A stretch of DNA of 64,000 bases from Parvularcula sp038749595 (GCA_038749595.1 JBCDHW010000009.1:43663-107662), one strand, 5' to 3'; positions 17,998-28,018 are shown, numbered from the stretch's first letter. Made by a program: numbers and translations. The notes: generated from the sequence alone by a model not told the origin.

Positions 17998-18205
17998 AAT
18001 GTCCCCGGCGCACCGCCGCCAACCCGCGGCCCTCTCCTCGTGGAATTAAGGTTAACAGCGGCCCCCCAAAAGTAAAGAACGGCGCACGTTTCCGCTGCAT
18101 TCGGCCTTACCAAAACCTTAATGCGCGCTACTTCAGGTTGTGCCCTCGCCAAGCAAAATCCAACCGCTGCCGCGGTGCACAAACGCGTACGAACGGACGA
18201 TGTGG

Positions 18206-20056
18206 TCAGAGCGCGCCCATCTGGGCGCAGCGATCCATCAGCGCGATTGTGCCCGGCGAGTCGGCGCCAAGGGTCTCCACGAGGATGTCCCGCGCTTTTG
18301 CGCAGGCGGCGCGCGCCTCGTCCATGCGCCCCGCGCGGACCAACACATCGGCCCGGTAAACCTCAAGGTCGCCGTGGTTGGGGTGAAGGCGACCATAGCT
18401 GCCGTCGTAATAGCCTTCCGCCTGATCAAGCAGCGTCAACGCCTCGTCCGTCTCGCCCATCTTCCCAGCAACCGACCCGAGGTGCACGGAAACATAACCA
18501 AGCTTAAAGTGCCCGTTGGGATACGCCATCAGCAACCCTTCCCGCGCCTCCGAAAACTGCTCCCACGCAGCGTCGAGCTGTTCGCGCGCCTCAAGGACTT
18601 GCCCGAACATCATCTGCGTATCCGCAAGCTGGGGATTACCCAGATCGAACACCCGCTGCTTCAGCGCGATCGCCTCGCGGCTCAGTCGCTCCGCGTCATC
18701 GAGGTTGCCCGAATTGAAGTGGAAATAAGCGAGATTGTTGAGCGCCGTCCCGATCGATTGGTGATCCGGAGGCAGATATTCCCGACGCAGATCAAGCGCC
18801 TTTGCATATTCTTGCGCAGCGAGGTCGGTGCGGTCGCTCATCTGGTAAGTCACCGCCAATTGGTCACTAATCAGAACGAGCCGACGCTTGTGGTCACCCG
18901 GTGCCGCCGCTAGTGATTGCTGCGCCGCGCGATAGGCACTGATGGCATTCGGTAAATCGACAGCATCCTTATAGATCTTTGCACGGATCAGCTGCGCCTC
19001 GGCGCGCTCCACCAACGCCGTATCGCCAAGCGATTCGATCGCCTCTTCCTGGGCATCCAAAAGCGCCAAGGCTTCGTCACCCAGCCCCTGCCGCGCAAGC
19101 AGCGTTGCTTTGTCCAACGTCAGTTGCACAACCTCGCGCGAGCCAGGCTCCAGCAACGCAAGCGCATCATTGTACGTATCAAGCGCAGTCTCGAAAAACC
19201 CAAGATTTTTATAAATCTCTCCGACAGCGGAATAAAGCTGCGCCTGCACGTCCGGCTCGCCCTCGAGCTCGACGATCCCCTCTTTGCCGCGCTCCAGAAC
19301 CGTCAGCACCGTGATTTCTTTCGGATTCTCCGTGCCCGGATTAGCAATGCCAAAGGTATTCACCAGATAGTCGCGGGTCGCTTCGGCCGTGCGCTCATTC
19401 GTCTGCGCAATCTGTCGCTGCTCAACGGCCTCGCGCCGCTGGGTGTCCGCGTAAAAGGTCAGCGCCAGGGCCCCGACCATACCGACCGTCGACGCGCTCG
19501 CGACCATCGCCAGGCGCCGGTTCCGCCGCGCAGCATCCCGCTGTACCAGCGCATCAAGATCTCGGTTCAGCAGCCCCGCGGCAAGCTTCAGGAACGCCAG
19601 GCGCTTGCCGTCCTTCTCCGGCCGGCCATCGGCAGCAATCGGCTCAACCGGCGCGCCGTCCTCGCCGGGCTCCAGCAACGCAGCTGGGAAACACTCGTCC
19701 TCACCGCCGCTATGGGGCTCGCCGTCGACAATGAACGCGAGGATCTTATCCGCACCGCGGGTGCGCCGAAAATGCCGGATCTCCTCGCCAACCCAATGCG
19801 ACTGGGCCGAGGCGGGCGAGCACACGACGATCAGGTATTCGGATTCCTCAAGTGCCGCCGTGAGCAGGTTGCCCAGGTTCCCCGACGCGGGGAGCTCTTC
19901 GCGGTCGCGAAAAACCGGCCGAAGCCGCTCCGGCGCCGCATCGCTGCCCTTCGGACGGGGCGCGCGATAGCCCTCAAGCCGCCGGTGTAACCACGCCACA
20001 GCCGACGCATCGCGATGCGCGTAGCTTATGAACGCCTTGTACCGGAACGCACTCAC
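18206..20056 (-). CDS. TIR domain - transmembrane - TPR protein
   Basis: A 616-aa protein. Residues about 5-140 form a bacterial TIR domain (KAFISYAHRD, RDREELPASGNLG, YLIVVCSPASAQSHWV with the following Glu pair as possible NADase catalytic acid). A single membrane helix follows (about 185-205, MVASASTVGMVGALALTFY), then about ten tetratricopeptide-like repeats (for example VGEIYKNLGFFETALDTYNDAL, LNNLAYFHFNSGNLDDAE). So TIR faces the cytoplasm and the TPRs probably the periplasm. Bacterial TIR domains often hydrolyse NAD or make cyclic ADP-ribose signals in defence; membrane TIR-TPR proteins may instead be signalling scaffolds. It diverges from a LuxR-type regulator gene across 185 bp. Confidence 0.85.
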   Translation of the reverse strand: MSAFRYKAFISYAHRDASAVAWLHRRLEGYRAPRPKGSDAAPERLRPVFRDREELPASGNLGNLLTAALEESEYLIVVCSPASAQSHWVGEEIRHFRRTRGADKILAFIVDGEPHSGGEDECFPAALLEPGEDGAPVEPIAADGRPEKDGKRLAFLKLAAGLLNRDLDALVQRDAARRNRRLAMVASASTVGMVGALALTFYADTQRREAVEQRQIAQTNERTAEATRDYLVNTFGIANPGTENPKEITVLTVLERGKEGIVELEGEPDVQAQLYSAVGEIYKNLGFFETALDTYNDALALLEPGSREVVQLTLDKATLLARQGLGDEALALLDAQEEAIESLGDTALVERAEAQLIRAKIYKDAVDLPNAISAYRAAQQSLAAAPGDHKRRLVLISDQLAVTYQMSDRTDLAAQEYAKALDLRREYLPPDHQSIGTALNNLAYFHFNSGNLDDAERLSREAIALKQRVFDLGNPQLADTQMMFGQVLEAREQLDAAWEQFSEAREGLLMAYPNGHFKLGYVSVHLGSVAGKMGETDEALTLLDQAEGYYDGSYGRLHPNHGDLEVYRADVLVRAGRMDEARAACAKARDILVETLGADSPGTIALMDRCAQMGAL

Positions 20057-20241
20057 AACCGTTTCTCCCTCGACCCACCTTTCGGTTGGTCCTCTCTCTC
20101 ACGCGAGATAACATCAGAGGGGCCGCTTTTGAACACTTTCAGCAATGGGCCCCGGCCGACCGGCGTCTGATGGAGCCTGCTCGCGCTCCCCCCTATATCG
20201 GGGGTGTCAAACAGCGGGCGAATTTAGGCTAGCGAAGACCA

Positions 20242-20898
20242 ATGCAAACGGACACCAAGATCGCGGTCGCCATCCTCGAAGACGATCCCGGCACCCGCGC
20301 GGCTTTCCTGGCGCAGATCGAAGCGCTCGGCTTCATCCTCGCCGCCATGGCAACCTCTCTCAGCGAAGCGCCCAAGCTGCTGACCAGCGGCGCCGATGTC
20401 TGCCTCGTCGACCTACACCTCACCGACGGATCGGGCATCGATTTCATCCGAGAAGCACGCCAATCATGGGACGCGAAATTCCTCGTCGTCACGACGTTTG
20501 GCGATGAAGAAAGCGTCGTTGCCGCGATCCAAGCGGGGGCCGACGGCTACATCGTCAAAGACGCGGCGACCGACGCCCTGGGGCAAGCCATTGTCGATGT
20601 CTGCAACGGCGCCAGCCCCCTATCCCCCGCCATCGCGCGCTATCTGGTGCGGCTGTTTCGGGACGGCAAGACGGAACGGCAGGCGGAAAAAAACGCGATC
20701 GCCCATCTCACGAAACGGGAGATCGACGTCCTCGAAGGGCTCGCGCAAGGTCTTCGGTACAAGGAGGTTGCGATCCGGCTGGGCATTTCCCACCACACGG
20801 TCGCGGAATATATCAAAATCATCTACCGCAAGCTGCAGGTCACGACGCGCGTCGGCGCCATTCGGGAAGCCGTGAAGCAAGGGTTCGTTGAGCTCTAG
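20242..20898 (+). CDS. LuxR/NarL-family response regulator
   Basis: A 218-aa two-component response regulator. The receiver domain (residues 1-120) has the acidic pair in LEDDPGT, the phospho-acceptor Asp in CLVDLHL, the Thr in VVTTFGDE and the Lys in YIVKDA. The C-terminal HTH (about 150-218: LTKREIDVLEGLAQG, KEVAIRLGISHHTV) is the LuxR/GerE type that binds DNA as a dimer. It overlaps the following histidine kinase gene, its likely cognate kinase. No good ribosome site precedes the ATG. Targets are unknown; the divergent TIR-TPR gene is an obvious candidate. Confidence 0.9.
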   Translation: MQTDTKIAVAILEDDPGTRAAFLAQIEALGFILAAMATSLSEAPKLLTSGADVCLVDLHLTDGSGIDFIREARQSWDAKFLVVTTFGDEESVVAAIQAGADGYIVKDAATDALGQAIVDVCNGASPLSPAIARYLVRLFRDGKTERQAEKNAIAHLTKREIDVLEGLAQGLRYKEVAIRLGISHHTVAEYIKIIYRKLQVTTRVGAIREAVKQGFVEL

Positions 20899-22903
20899 TG
20901 TGACGGAACAACCGAACCTACAGGCCTTCCGTATACCGCACTCTTCGGCTCGCGCTGTTCTGCATTGGGCACAGGGGCGTTTATCACCCACCGGCAATGC
21001 GCAGCGACCTATTCGCGCCTGGCGCAAACCACTGCTGCTGTTCCTCAGTGTCCAGATTGCTTTCTGGCTCGCGCTATTCGTAATCGAGACGAAAACCCAG
21101 CCTCAGTCGCTTGAAATCGCGCCGTCCCTCGAATTGTTCTTATCCGAGAGCGACGGCACCTTCGCTGAGTCCGGCGAGCCGATCATTGTGCCCTATGCTC
21201 CTGAGCCGCATTACTACTACCGCGACCGATCGGGAGCACCGCGCGGCAAGTACCGCATCTATTTCGAAAAACCGGCCTCCGATCCTCCGTACGCTTTCTT
21301 TATCGGTCTCGACCGGCATATCGACAGCTTCGTCCTCAATGGAGAACCCGTCCCGCGGGGTGAGGTCGCCAGCAACGAGACCGTTATGTCGGGGTTCTCC
21401 CCGGACCTTTATCCGCTGCCTACGGAGCTGATTGTTGACGGGGAGAATACACTCGACGTCATTCTCGACTGGCCGCGGACAAAGGTGCTCGGCCATCACG
21501 CGGTGGGGCCTACGGATGAAATGCGCGTCGCCGTTTTGTGGGGCCGCGCTGTCGCAGAATTTCTCCCTCTCGCCTCCATGGGCGCGTTCATATTCGCGGC
21601 CGTCTTGTGCCTCGCGATCCCATGGCCGAGGAAAGACCGCCTACGGATCACCCTCTTTCTCGTGACACTCGCAGCGGCCGCGATGCGTAATCTGCAGTTC
21701 TTCGGGATCGATATTTTCGACCAATATCCGTGGCTTCACGTCACCCACTTCCTCGCGGTCTACCTTTATCTTTGCGGCCTTCTCGCTCTAGGCCCCGTCT
21801 GGTCGGGCAGCGGTGTGACGACCATGAAACTCAGCATCGTGACGTATTTGACGGCGGTCGGACTGATGCTGATCGGTTTGCCCCTCTTTCCCCAGCAAGG
21901 CGCGTTCTGGGTGTTTCCCCACTTTTTCTTCTGGGGCTACTTGATCGAAAGCATACTGACGATGCTTTGCGTTCTGGTAGTCTTCACAGTTCTCCTCCGA
22001 AGGTCCATGCACGCCGGTAGTGCGCAGCTCATCGAGTACGGAATAATTCTCTTCTGCGTCATGGTCGTAGGTATCGAACACCTCGACCACCGTGCACAGA
22101 TGACCTTTCCTTTCCTCACTGATCTACCAATCAAAAATTACTTCAGCCCCCTGGCAAGTGTGGTGCTTCCGTTGGGTTTATGCGCCGCCGTGGCGCGAGA
22201 AACGGCACGCGCCAACCGGGTGATGGCGGACATCAACACCACCCTCGAAACACGGCTCGCCGAAAAAGAGGAACAGATCCGCCTCCAGGCCCGCGATCAT
22301 GCCATCGTCGAAGAGCGCAAGCGCCTGATGCAAGACATGCATGACGGGTTCGGAGCAAACCTTTACGGCCTCATCAGCCAAGCCCGGACGGGCATAATCG
22401 GCACCGATCGGCTAGCCGACTCTCTCCAAGCATGCCTTGACGAGCTCCGCCTCATGGTCGATTCCCTCGATAGCGCCGGTGACGACCTGGGCATGGCGCT
22501 AGGTGCATTCCGTAGCCGGATTGATGGCAAGCTCGCCATTGCGGGCATCACCCTTCAATGGGATATCGATCAAGTTGCTGCCCAGCATCGGCTCAGCGCA
22601 ACCGAAATTCTACAGGTCTACAGAATTTTACAAGAAGCTTGCATCAACGCCATCCGACACGCGATGTGCACATCCATAAAAATCGCCCTCATCCCATCGC
22701 GTGATCCGGATGTGGCGTGTGTGCTGACCGTTGAAGACAATGGTCGCGGCTTTGATCAATCAAAACAGCAGTATGGTCACGGTCTCAACAACATGGCCTC
22801 GCGGGCAAAACGCGTCGGCGGCGTCTTTCATATAAAAAGCACCGCTGACGGAACATCAGTGCAGGTTGCTCTCCAAAGCAATGACGGCAGTATCGCAAGA
22901 TAG
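20888..22903 (+). CDS. Membrane sensor histidine kinase (7TM-DISM-like, HisKA_3)
   Basis: A 671-aa sensor kinase. An N-terminal helix (about 38-58) leads into a periplasmic beta-rich domain (to about 215) that resembles the DISM extracellular sensor fold, followed by about seven membrane helices, a short coiled coil and the kinase core. The phospho-acceptor His lies in QDMHDGFGANL, a HisKA_3 signature shared with NarX-type kinases that pair with LuxR regulators; N-box LQEACINAIRHA and G-box VEDNGRGFD complete the ATPase. TTG 20888 (with AAGGG upstream) gives an 11-bp overlap with the regulator gene; GTG 20900 is an alternative start. Ligand unknown. Confidence 0.87.
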   Translation: MSSSVTEQPNLQAFRIPHSSARAVLHWAQGRLSPTGNAQRPIRAWRKPLLLFLSVQIAFWLALFVIETKTQPQSLEIAPSLELFLSESDGTFAESGEPIIVPYAPEPHYYYRDRSGAPRGKYRIYFEKPASDPPYAFFIGLDRHIDSFVLNGEPVPRGEVASNETVMSGFSPDLYPLPTELIVDGENTLDVILDWPRTKVLGHHAVGPTDEMRVAVLWGRAVAEFLPLASMGAFIFAAVLCLAIPWPRKDRLRITLFLVTLAAAAMRNLQFFGIDIFDQYPWLHVTHFLAVYLYLCGLLALGPVWSGSGVTTMKLSIVTYLTAVGLMLIGLPLFPQQGAFWVFPHFFFWGYLIESILTMLCVLVVFTVLLRRSMHAGSAQLIEYGIILFCVMVVGIEHLDHRAQMTFPFLTDLPIKNYFSPLASVVLPLGLCAAVARETARANRVMADINTTLETRLAEKEEQIRLQARDHAIVEERKRLMQDMHDGFGANLYGLISQARTGIIGTDRLADSLQACLDELRLMVDSLDSAGDDLGMALGAFRSRIDGKLAIAGITLQWDIDQVAAQHRLSATEILQVYRILQEACINAIRHAMCTSIKIALIPSRDPDVACVLTVEDNGRGFDQSKQQYGHGLNNMASRAKRVGGVFHIKSTADGTSVQVALQSNDGSIAR

Positions 22904-23056
22904 CGGCACAAGACCGGCACCGAGCCTACCACGCGCGCAGCAAGCAAGTGTATCGATCGTGGACACATCCGATAACGGACGGTTAGGAACGTTCCATAGG
23001 TCAAAATTAAAACAACAGCGCTAACACAAGAGGTTCCGCAAAGAGGTGGGGACCTT

Positions 23057-25330
23057 GTGGCTTTCGTCGATCGAATCACGCCGGTATTTTGGCCTGCTGC
23101 GACCACGTCGCAACTAGAAACGGCACGCATTCGTACTCTGACGACCGTTTGCTGGTTCATGGCGGCGCTCGCTGTCGGCGTTTTCTTACTGATACGCGAC
23201 GATGTGGTCACGTCTGAAAGTGCCACGCATGCCTACACGATGGTGTACTTCGTCCTCGCCTTCGTCGCCTTTCCTATCGCGATCGCGTTGGGCATGCGCT
23301 TCAAGCTCGCCGCATATGCCTTCGCATCTTATGCTGTCGTTGTACTGACGTTTCAATGTACACAACTGGGCGGCCTTGTTACCATCAAGGCGATGCTCTT
23401 CGTTCCTGTGGCAACAGTGTCAGCGTTCATTCTTGGTTGGCGAGGCGGCATTTTCATTGGCCTGCTCGTAATCTCCGCAATATCGTATTTATTCTTCAGC
23501 CTCGGAATAGAACACTATAATTTCTACGTCGAAACAATGACGACGACGGAGCTCATTGACAGTTTCGTTTTCAATGTCTTTGTAGGCCTCGTCCTCGCGA
23601 TCATTATCGCGATTTCCGGCGCTGCCCTTTACAATATCGAAATCAACCGAGCTCTTACCGCACTGGCCATAGCGCGCAAAGAGGCGGAGGAAGCAAACAG
23701 GTCGAAGTCTGAGTTTCTCGCTAACATGAGCCATGAAATCCGCACACCGATGAACGGTGTTGTCGGCATGGCGGAAATCCTTCAAACTTCGGAGCTTCCT
23801 GAGCGGGAGCGCGGCTTCGCGGACACGATCCATAAGTCGGGGCTCGCGCTTCTCACAATCGTCAACGACATCCTCGACTTTTCGAAAATCGAAGCAGGGA
23901 AGCTCGAGCTAGATCCCGCGCCGTTCGATTTGCACGATGCCATTGACGATGTGGCCACACTGCTCGGTAGCGCGGCGCGGGAAAAGAAGATCGACCTCAT
24001 CGTTCGCTATCGTCCGGACACGCCGCGAAAAGTCGTTGGCGATGCCGGTCGGTTGCGTCAGGCACTGACCAACCTCATCGGGAATGCTATCAAATTCACC
24101 CATGAGGGCGGCGTTTTTGTGACGGTCACGGGCACGGAGACGGGCAATCATGCAAACCTCCGTATCAATGTCGAAGATACGGGGATCGGCATCCCCGAAG
24201 AAACCGCCAGTCGGATTTTCGACAAGTTTACGCAAGCGGAAAGCTCGACGACCCGACGGTTTGGGGGCACTGGCCTCGGCCTTTCGATTACGAAGAGCCT
24301 CATCAACGCCATGGGCGGCGATATCGGCGTCGAAAGCCAGCTCGGCGAGGGCTCGACATTCTGGATCGATCTGACACTCGAGGTCGACACATATACAACG
24401 ACTACGGATCATGAGCCGGCCCTAACGGAGGGTTCTCTGGCAGGTCGGCATGTGCTGATTGTCGACGATCTCGACGTCAATCGTGACATCTTCAGCGAGA
24501 TTTTTACAGCCCTAGGAATGGTGCCGCACTGCGCTGCCAGCGTAAAGCAAGGCCTTGCGCTCCTCCGTACAGAGACGGGTCAAAACATCGACGTGGTCGT
24601 CACCGACTATCAAATGCCTGATCTGGATGGCCTGGCACTTGCGACGACAATTCGGAAAAAGCAGAATACGGATCTTCCTATCCTCGTCCTTTCGTCCGTC
24701 GACAGCGACGCTACCCGCAACGCCTTCACAGACCTGGAAGATGTTGAATTCCTGACGAAACCAGCACGCTCGACGGAGATCGAGAAAGCGGTGGTTTCGC
24801 TTCTTAAGCTGCCGTCGGCAAACAACAGCGAGCGGCATCAAGCCCATAGCCTAGGTAAAACTGGTGCAGAAATCGATACGGCTACGGTCGATAAAGAGCG
24901 CATACTGATTGCTGAAGACAATCAGGTAAACCAGCTCGTGATTGAGAACATGATCGACCACGATCGGTTCAGCCTCCATTTTGCCAACAACGGCAAACAG
25001 GCGCTTGCCCTCCTGAAAGCCACGCCGTTTGATCTGGTGTTTATGGACATCTCGATGCCGGTAATGGACGGAGAAACGGCGCTCAAGGCAATCAAAGCCT
25101 ACGAGCATGCCGAGAAGCGGGACCCGGTGCCGGTCGTTGCACTGACGGCCCACGCCATGGAGGGGGACCACGGACGGTTTATCGCAATGGGCTTTGACGA
25201 TTACCTGTCGAAACCGGTACGCAAAGCGGCGATCAACCGTGTCCTGGAGAAGTTCTTCAGTGGCGAAGAAGAGGCCGACCAAGCGGAGCCCATAGTCGGT
25301 GAGATTGAAAATGATCGAGCTGTAAGTTGA
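23057..25330 (+). CDS. Hybrid sensor histidine kinase with two receiver domains
   Basis: A 757-aa hybrid kinase. About six helices (residues 30-205) without a large extracellular part are followed by HisKA (SEFLANMSHEIRTPMN, His near 225), an HATPase domain (GNAIKFTHEG, DTGIGIP, GGTGLGLS), and two receiver domains: one with VDDLDVN, TDYQMPDLDG and LTKPA, the other with AEDNQVNQ, MDISMPVMDG and YLSKPV. The aspartate needed for phosphotransfer is present in both. There is no Hpt domain, so phosphate must pass to a separate protein. GTG 23057 follows a GAGG site. It has its own upstream region and ends before the tRNA-Phe gene that lies on the other strand. Confidence 0.9.
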   Translation: MAFVDRITPVFWPAATTSQLETARIRTLTTVCWFMAALAVGVFLLIRDDVVTSESATHAYTMVYFVLAFVAFPIAIALGMRFKLAAYAFASYAVVVLTFQCTQLGGLVTIKAMLFVPVATVSAFILGWRGGIFIGLLVISAISYLFFSLGIEHYNFYVETMTTTELIDSFVFNVFVGLVLAIIIAISGAALYNIEINRALTALAIARKEAEEANRSKSEFLANMSHEIRTPMNGVVGMAEILQTSELPERERGFADTIHKSGLALLTIVNDILDFSKIEAGKLELDPAPFDLHDAIDDVATLLGSAAREKKIDLIVRYRPDTPRKVVGDAGRLRQALTNLIGNAIKFTHEGGVFVTVTGTETGNHANLRINVEDTGIGIPEETASRIFDKFTQAESSTTRRFGGTGLGLSITKSLINAMGGDIGVESQLGEGSTFWIDLTLEVDTYTTTTDHEPALTEGSLAGRHVLIVDDLDVNRDIFSEIFTALGMVPHCAASVKQGLALLRTETGQNIDVVVTDYQMPDLDGLALATTIRKKQNTDLPILVLSSVDSDATRNAFTDLEDVEFLTKPARSTEIEKAVVSLLKLPSANNSERHQAHSLGKTGAEIDTATVDKERILIAEDNQVNQLVIENMIDHDRFSLHFANNGKQALALLKATPFDLVFMDISMPVMDGETALKAIKAYEHAEKRDPVPVVALTAHAMEGDHGRFIAMGFDDYLSKPVRKAAINRVLEKFFSGEEEADQAEPIVGEIENDRAVS

Positions 25331-25353
25331 GGCTCTAAACCGAAAAGCCTCAA
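25327..25353. terminator. Hairpin between convergent hybrid-kinase gene and tRNA-Phe
   Basis: TTGAGGCT (25327-25334) and AGCCTCAA (25346-25353) form an 8-bp perfect stem with an 11-nt loop, starting at the stop codon of the kinase gene. It lies between the two convergent transcription units and could end both. There is no long T run on either side, so an intrinsic terminator is only possible, not certain. Confidence 0.4.
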
Positions 25354-25380
25354 GCAGCGAAGCATTAGGCCCGACGAAGA

Positions 25381-25456
25381 TGGTGCCCAGGGGCGGAATC
25401 GAACCACCGACACGCGGATTTTCAATCCGCTGCTCTACCAACTGAGCTACCTGGGC
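25381..25456 (-). tRNA. tRNA-Phe (anticodon GAA)
   Basis: Read on the minus strand, a full cloverleaf: acceptor GCCCAGG pairs with CCTGGGC, D arm around AGCTCAGTTGGTAGAGC, anticodon stem GCGGA/TCCGC with loop TTGAAAA giving anticodon GAA (Phe), T arm with GGTTCGATTC, discriminator A, and CCA encoded in the DNA at 25381-25383. The gene is single and no integrase gene lies next to it. Presence of a tRNA-Phe here supports an essential or chromosome-like replicon, unless another copy exists. Confidence 0.97.
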
Positions 25457-25513
25457 GTGAGGCGCGGCCATAGCGTTCGCAGCGTGGCCTGTCCACTGTG
25501 AATTCGCCGAAGG

Positions 25514-26992
25514 TTAGCCGAGAACGACAGGGGTCAAAAGCCAAACCAGTAAAGCAATCAGAAAAGTCCCCAAGACGTTGATTTGCAGTCCGATTTTCGC
25601 CATCCGACCGATGCTCATCTCATTGGTGGCGTAGGCGATAGCGTTGGGCGCAGTGGCCATCGGGAACATAAAGGCGCAGCTGGCAGCCATCGCCACGGGC
25701 AGCGCCAGCGACGCCGCGTCCATTCCTGAAGCGCTGGCAAGCGCCAAGATCACCGGCATCAAGGTCGCCGCGGTAGCGACATTTGACGTGAACTCCGTCG
25801 CAAAAATGACCCCAACCGTCAGTACCAAGATGATCAGAATCAATGGCCAAGCGGTCACCGCGGCGAGCTGGGCACCAAGCCACGCGCCGAGCCCTGACGC
25901 TGTTATCGCCGCTGCCATGCTGAGCCCCCCGCCGAAGAGCAAGAGCACATCCCAGGGGATACCCTTCGCCGTTTCCCAATCGAGAAGCATCGCGCCGCGA
26001 CGTTCGCGGCTGCCCGAGGGGACCAAGAACATGGCGATCGCACCGGCGACGGCGATGAGAGCATCGGTTAGGTTTTGAAATGGTGTGATCCCAAAGACCG
26101 TGAGGTCTTGAAGGAAGGCGCGTCGGAAGACCCAGAAGAATGCGATCGTCGAGAACACCAAAAGTGTCCGGCGTTCAGGAACCGACCACGCGCCAAGACT
26201 ATTCAGCCGTTGACGGATCACCTCCTGGGGATCACCTACGGCCTCCTTCGCTGGCCCCAACGCGCGAGTCAAAACCCACCACGCCGCGGGAAGCAGGCAA
26301 GCGACCACCGGCACGCCCAGCATCACCCAACGGTCAAACGACAGGCGCAGATCGCCGCTTTGCTCAAGGGCTCCCATGACGATGAGATTGGTTGGTGTAC
26401 CGACCGGAGTCGCAAGGCCGCCAATTGATGCTCCGTATGCAACGGCCAGAACCAGCGCCACCGTCAGCGGCGCACCGTGGCCCCGCTCCATCCCGATCTG
26501 CGTTGCAACTGAGAGCGCAACAGGCATCAACATGATGGTGGTTGCGGTGTTCGAAATCCACGCGGAGAGCAAGGCCGACGCCAACAAAAAGCCTGCAACC
26601 AAGCCCTTGCGCCCCGTCCCTGCCCTCTTGATGGTCAGCAACGCCAAACGCTCATGGAGGTTCCAACGCTCCACCGCTGTCGCTGCGATGAACCCGCCCA
26701 TCAGCAACACAACCGTCGGATTAAAATAGGGGGCGGCAGCACTGCGCATGTCCTGAACGCCGAACAGCGGCAAAACAACGAGCGGCAGGAGGGAGGTAAT
26801 CGGTATAGGGAGCGCCTCCGTGACCCACCATGTTGCCATGAGGAGGAGCAATGCAACGCAAACCCACGCTTGCAATGACAAAGGGTCTGGCGCTGGTATG
26901 AGCAGTGTACCAACGAACAGCACTGCCCCCAACGCCAGGCCAATCGACTGTGCCGGTCGACGACGTTCGTCTATCATTTCAGCGGCGTTCAC
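25514..26992 (-). CDS. SLC13/DASS-family sodium-coupled anion transporter
   Basis: A 492-aa inner-membrane transporter with about 12 helices. Family traits are the N-terminal LPIPITSLLPLV, the internal duplication, SNTATTIMLMPVA in the first half and TSNVATAATLMPVI in the second (the SNT-type sodium/substrate hairpins). These identify the divalent anion-sodium symporters (dicarboxylates, citrate, or sulfate). The sequence alone does not fix the substrate. It precedes the arginine genes in the same direction across a short gap but is downstream of them, since argC ends at 27074; it could be read through from the arg operon. Confidence 0.85.
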   Translation of the reverse strand: MNAAEMIDERRRPAQSIGLALGAVLFVGTLLIPAPDPLSLQAWVCVALLLLMATWWVTEALPIPITSLLPLVVLPLFGVQDMRSAAAPYFNPTVVLLMGGFIAATAVERWNLHERLALLTIKRAGTGRKGLVAGFLLASALLSAWISNTATTIMLMPVALSVATQIGMERGHGAPLTVALVLAVAYGASIGGLATPVGTPTNLIVMGALEQSGDLRLSFDRWVMLGVPVVACLLPAAWWVLTRALGPAKEAVGDPQEVIRQRLNSLGAWSVPERRTLLVFSTIAFFWVFRRAFLQDLTVFGITPFQNLTDALIAVAGAIAMFLVPSGSRERRGAMLLDWETAKGIPWDVLLLFGGGLSMAAAITASGLGAWLGAQLAAVTAWPLILIILVLTVGVIFATEFTSNVATAATLMPVILALASASGMDAASLALPVAMAASCAFMFPMATAPNAIAYATNEMSIGRMAKIGLQINVLGTFLIALLVWLLTPVVLG

Positions 26993-27073
26993 GAGCCTGC
27001 CCTTCTAGCGCAGTGCGAATATCACCCGCGCGTGCGGTCCGCGTCCAGAGGACTTTGCACAACATACGCCGCA

Positions 27074-28018
27074 TCAGGCGCCGGCATCATCTAAGCCGCA
27101 GGCCAAGCGGATATTTTCCATCGCTTGGGTCGCCGCACCTTTACGAAGATTATCGAGGGCGGACGAATATGTCAGCATACGGCCCTGCTTGCTCACCGCA
27201 AAACCGCCGATCATGCAAACGTCCCGGCCAGCGACTGAAGCGATTTCAGGAAACTCCGCCTGAACGATAACGTTCGGACAGTCCGCATACGCAGCCTCAA
27301 ACCGTGCGTAGACCTCATCGACCGTCATCGGGCTGGAAAGCGGCGCCGTAATCGTAACAATCAGCCCCCGGAAGAACGCTGCAACGTGGGGAGCAAAAAC
27401 GATGTCCAGACCCGTAACGCGCTCGATCTCGGCCTCGTGCCCGTGCCCGCCAAACCCGTACGGCAGCAAGTTTGCCTCCAGTCGCTCGGGATCATTTTTA
27501 GGGCCTGGCGTCGTGCCAGCACCGGAAAAGCCCGACACGCCAAAGACCGACGCTGGTCCCGACAGACTGTCCCGCAATGGCCAGAGACCGAGGTTCGCCG
27601 CCGTCGCGTAGCACCCAGGATTTGCGATGCGGCGCGCGCCAGGCAACTGCGCTGCGAAGATCTCTGGGGCACCATAAAGCCACCCCTCCTTGTGCCGATA
27701 ATCCGCACTAAGATCGATTATGATCGCAGAATGCGCCTCGGCGTCCAGCGCAGCGACGTAGGGCGCCGCCATGCCATTAGGCAACCCCAAAATGATCACA
27801 TCCACAGACGTCGCTGCCACATCTTTCGGTGACATTTCAACAGCTTCGAGCGATCCGAAGCGCCGAAGTTGCGCGAGGCCCGGGGATGTTCCGAGGGGCT
27901 TTCCCGAGAGCTGCCGACTGCTCGCGAAAGTAAGTGAGAAGCGCTCGTCTTCATCGAGCAAGCGGATGAACTCGCGGCCGACATATCCCCGTGCACCAAC
28001 GAGACCAACTTTGATCAT
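27074..28018 (-). CDS. argC: N-acetyl-gamma-glutamyl-phosphate reductase
   Basis: A 314-aa cytoplasmic enzyme that reduces N-acetylglutamyl phosphate to the semialdehyde with NADPH, the third step of arginine synthesis. The Rossmann motif VGLVGARGYVGRE is at the N terminus and the catalytic Cys lies in NPGCYATAANLGL. HVAAFFRG is part of the active site. The length fits the shorter ArgC group. Its ATG overlaps the argBA stop (ATGA), and it is the last gene of the argF'-argG-argE'-argBA-argC run. Confidence 0.95.
   Translation of the reverse strand: MIKVGLVGARGYVGREFIRLLDEDERFSLTFASSRQLSGKPLGTSPGLAQLRRFGSLEAVEMSPKDVAATSVDVIILGLPNGMAAPYVAALDAEAHSAIIIDLSADYRHKEGWLYGAPEIFAAQLPGARRIANPGCYATAANLGLWPLRDSLSGPASVFGVSGFSGAGTTPGPKNDPERLEANLLPYGFGGHGHEAEIERVTGLDIVFAPHVAAFFRGLIVTITAPLSSPMTVDEVYARFEAAYADCPNVIVQAEFPEIASVAGRDVCMIGGFAVSKQGRMLTYSSALDNLRKGAATQAMENIRLACGLDDAGA

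Noticed and set aside
22986..22995. GGAACGTTCC as a LexA box
   Set aside because: Alphaproteobacterial LexA prefers GTTC-N7-GTTC direct repeats; not met.
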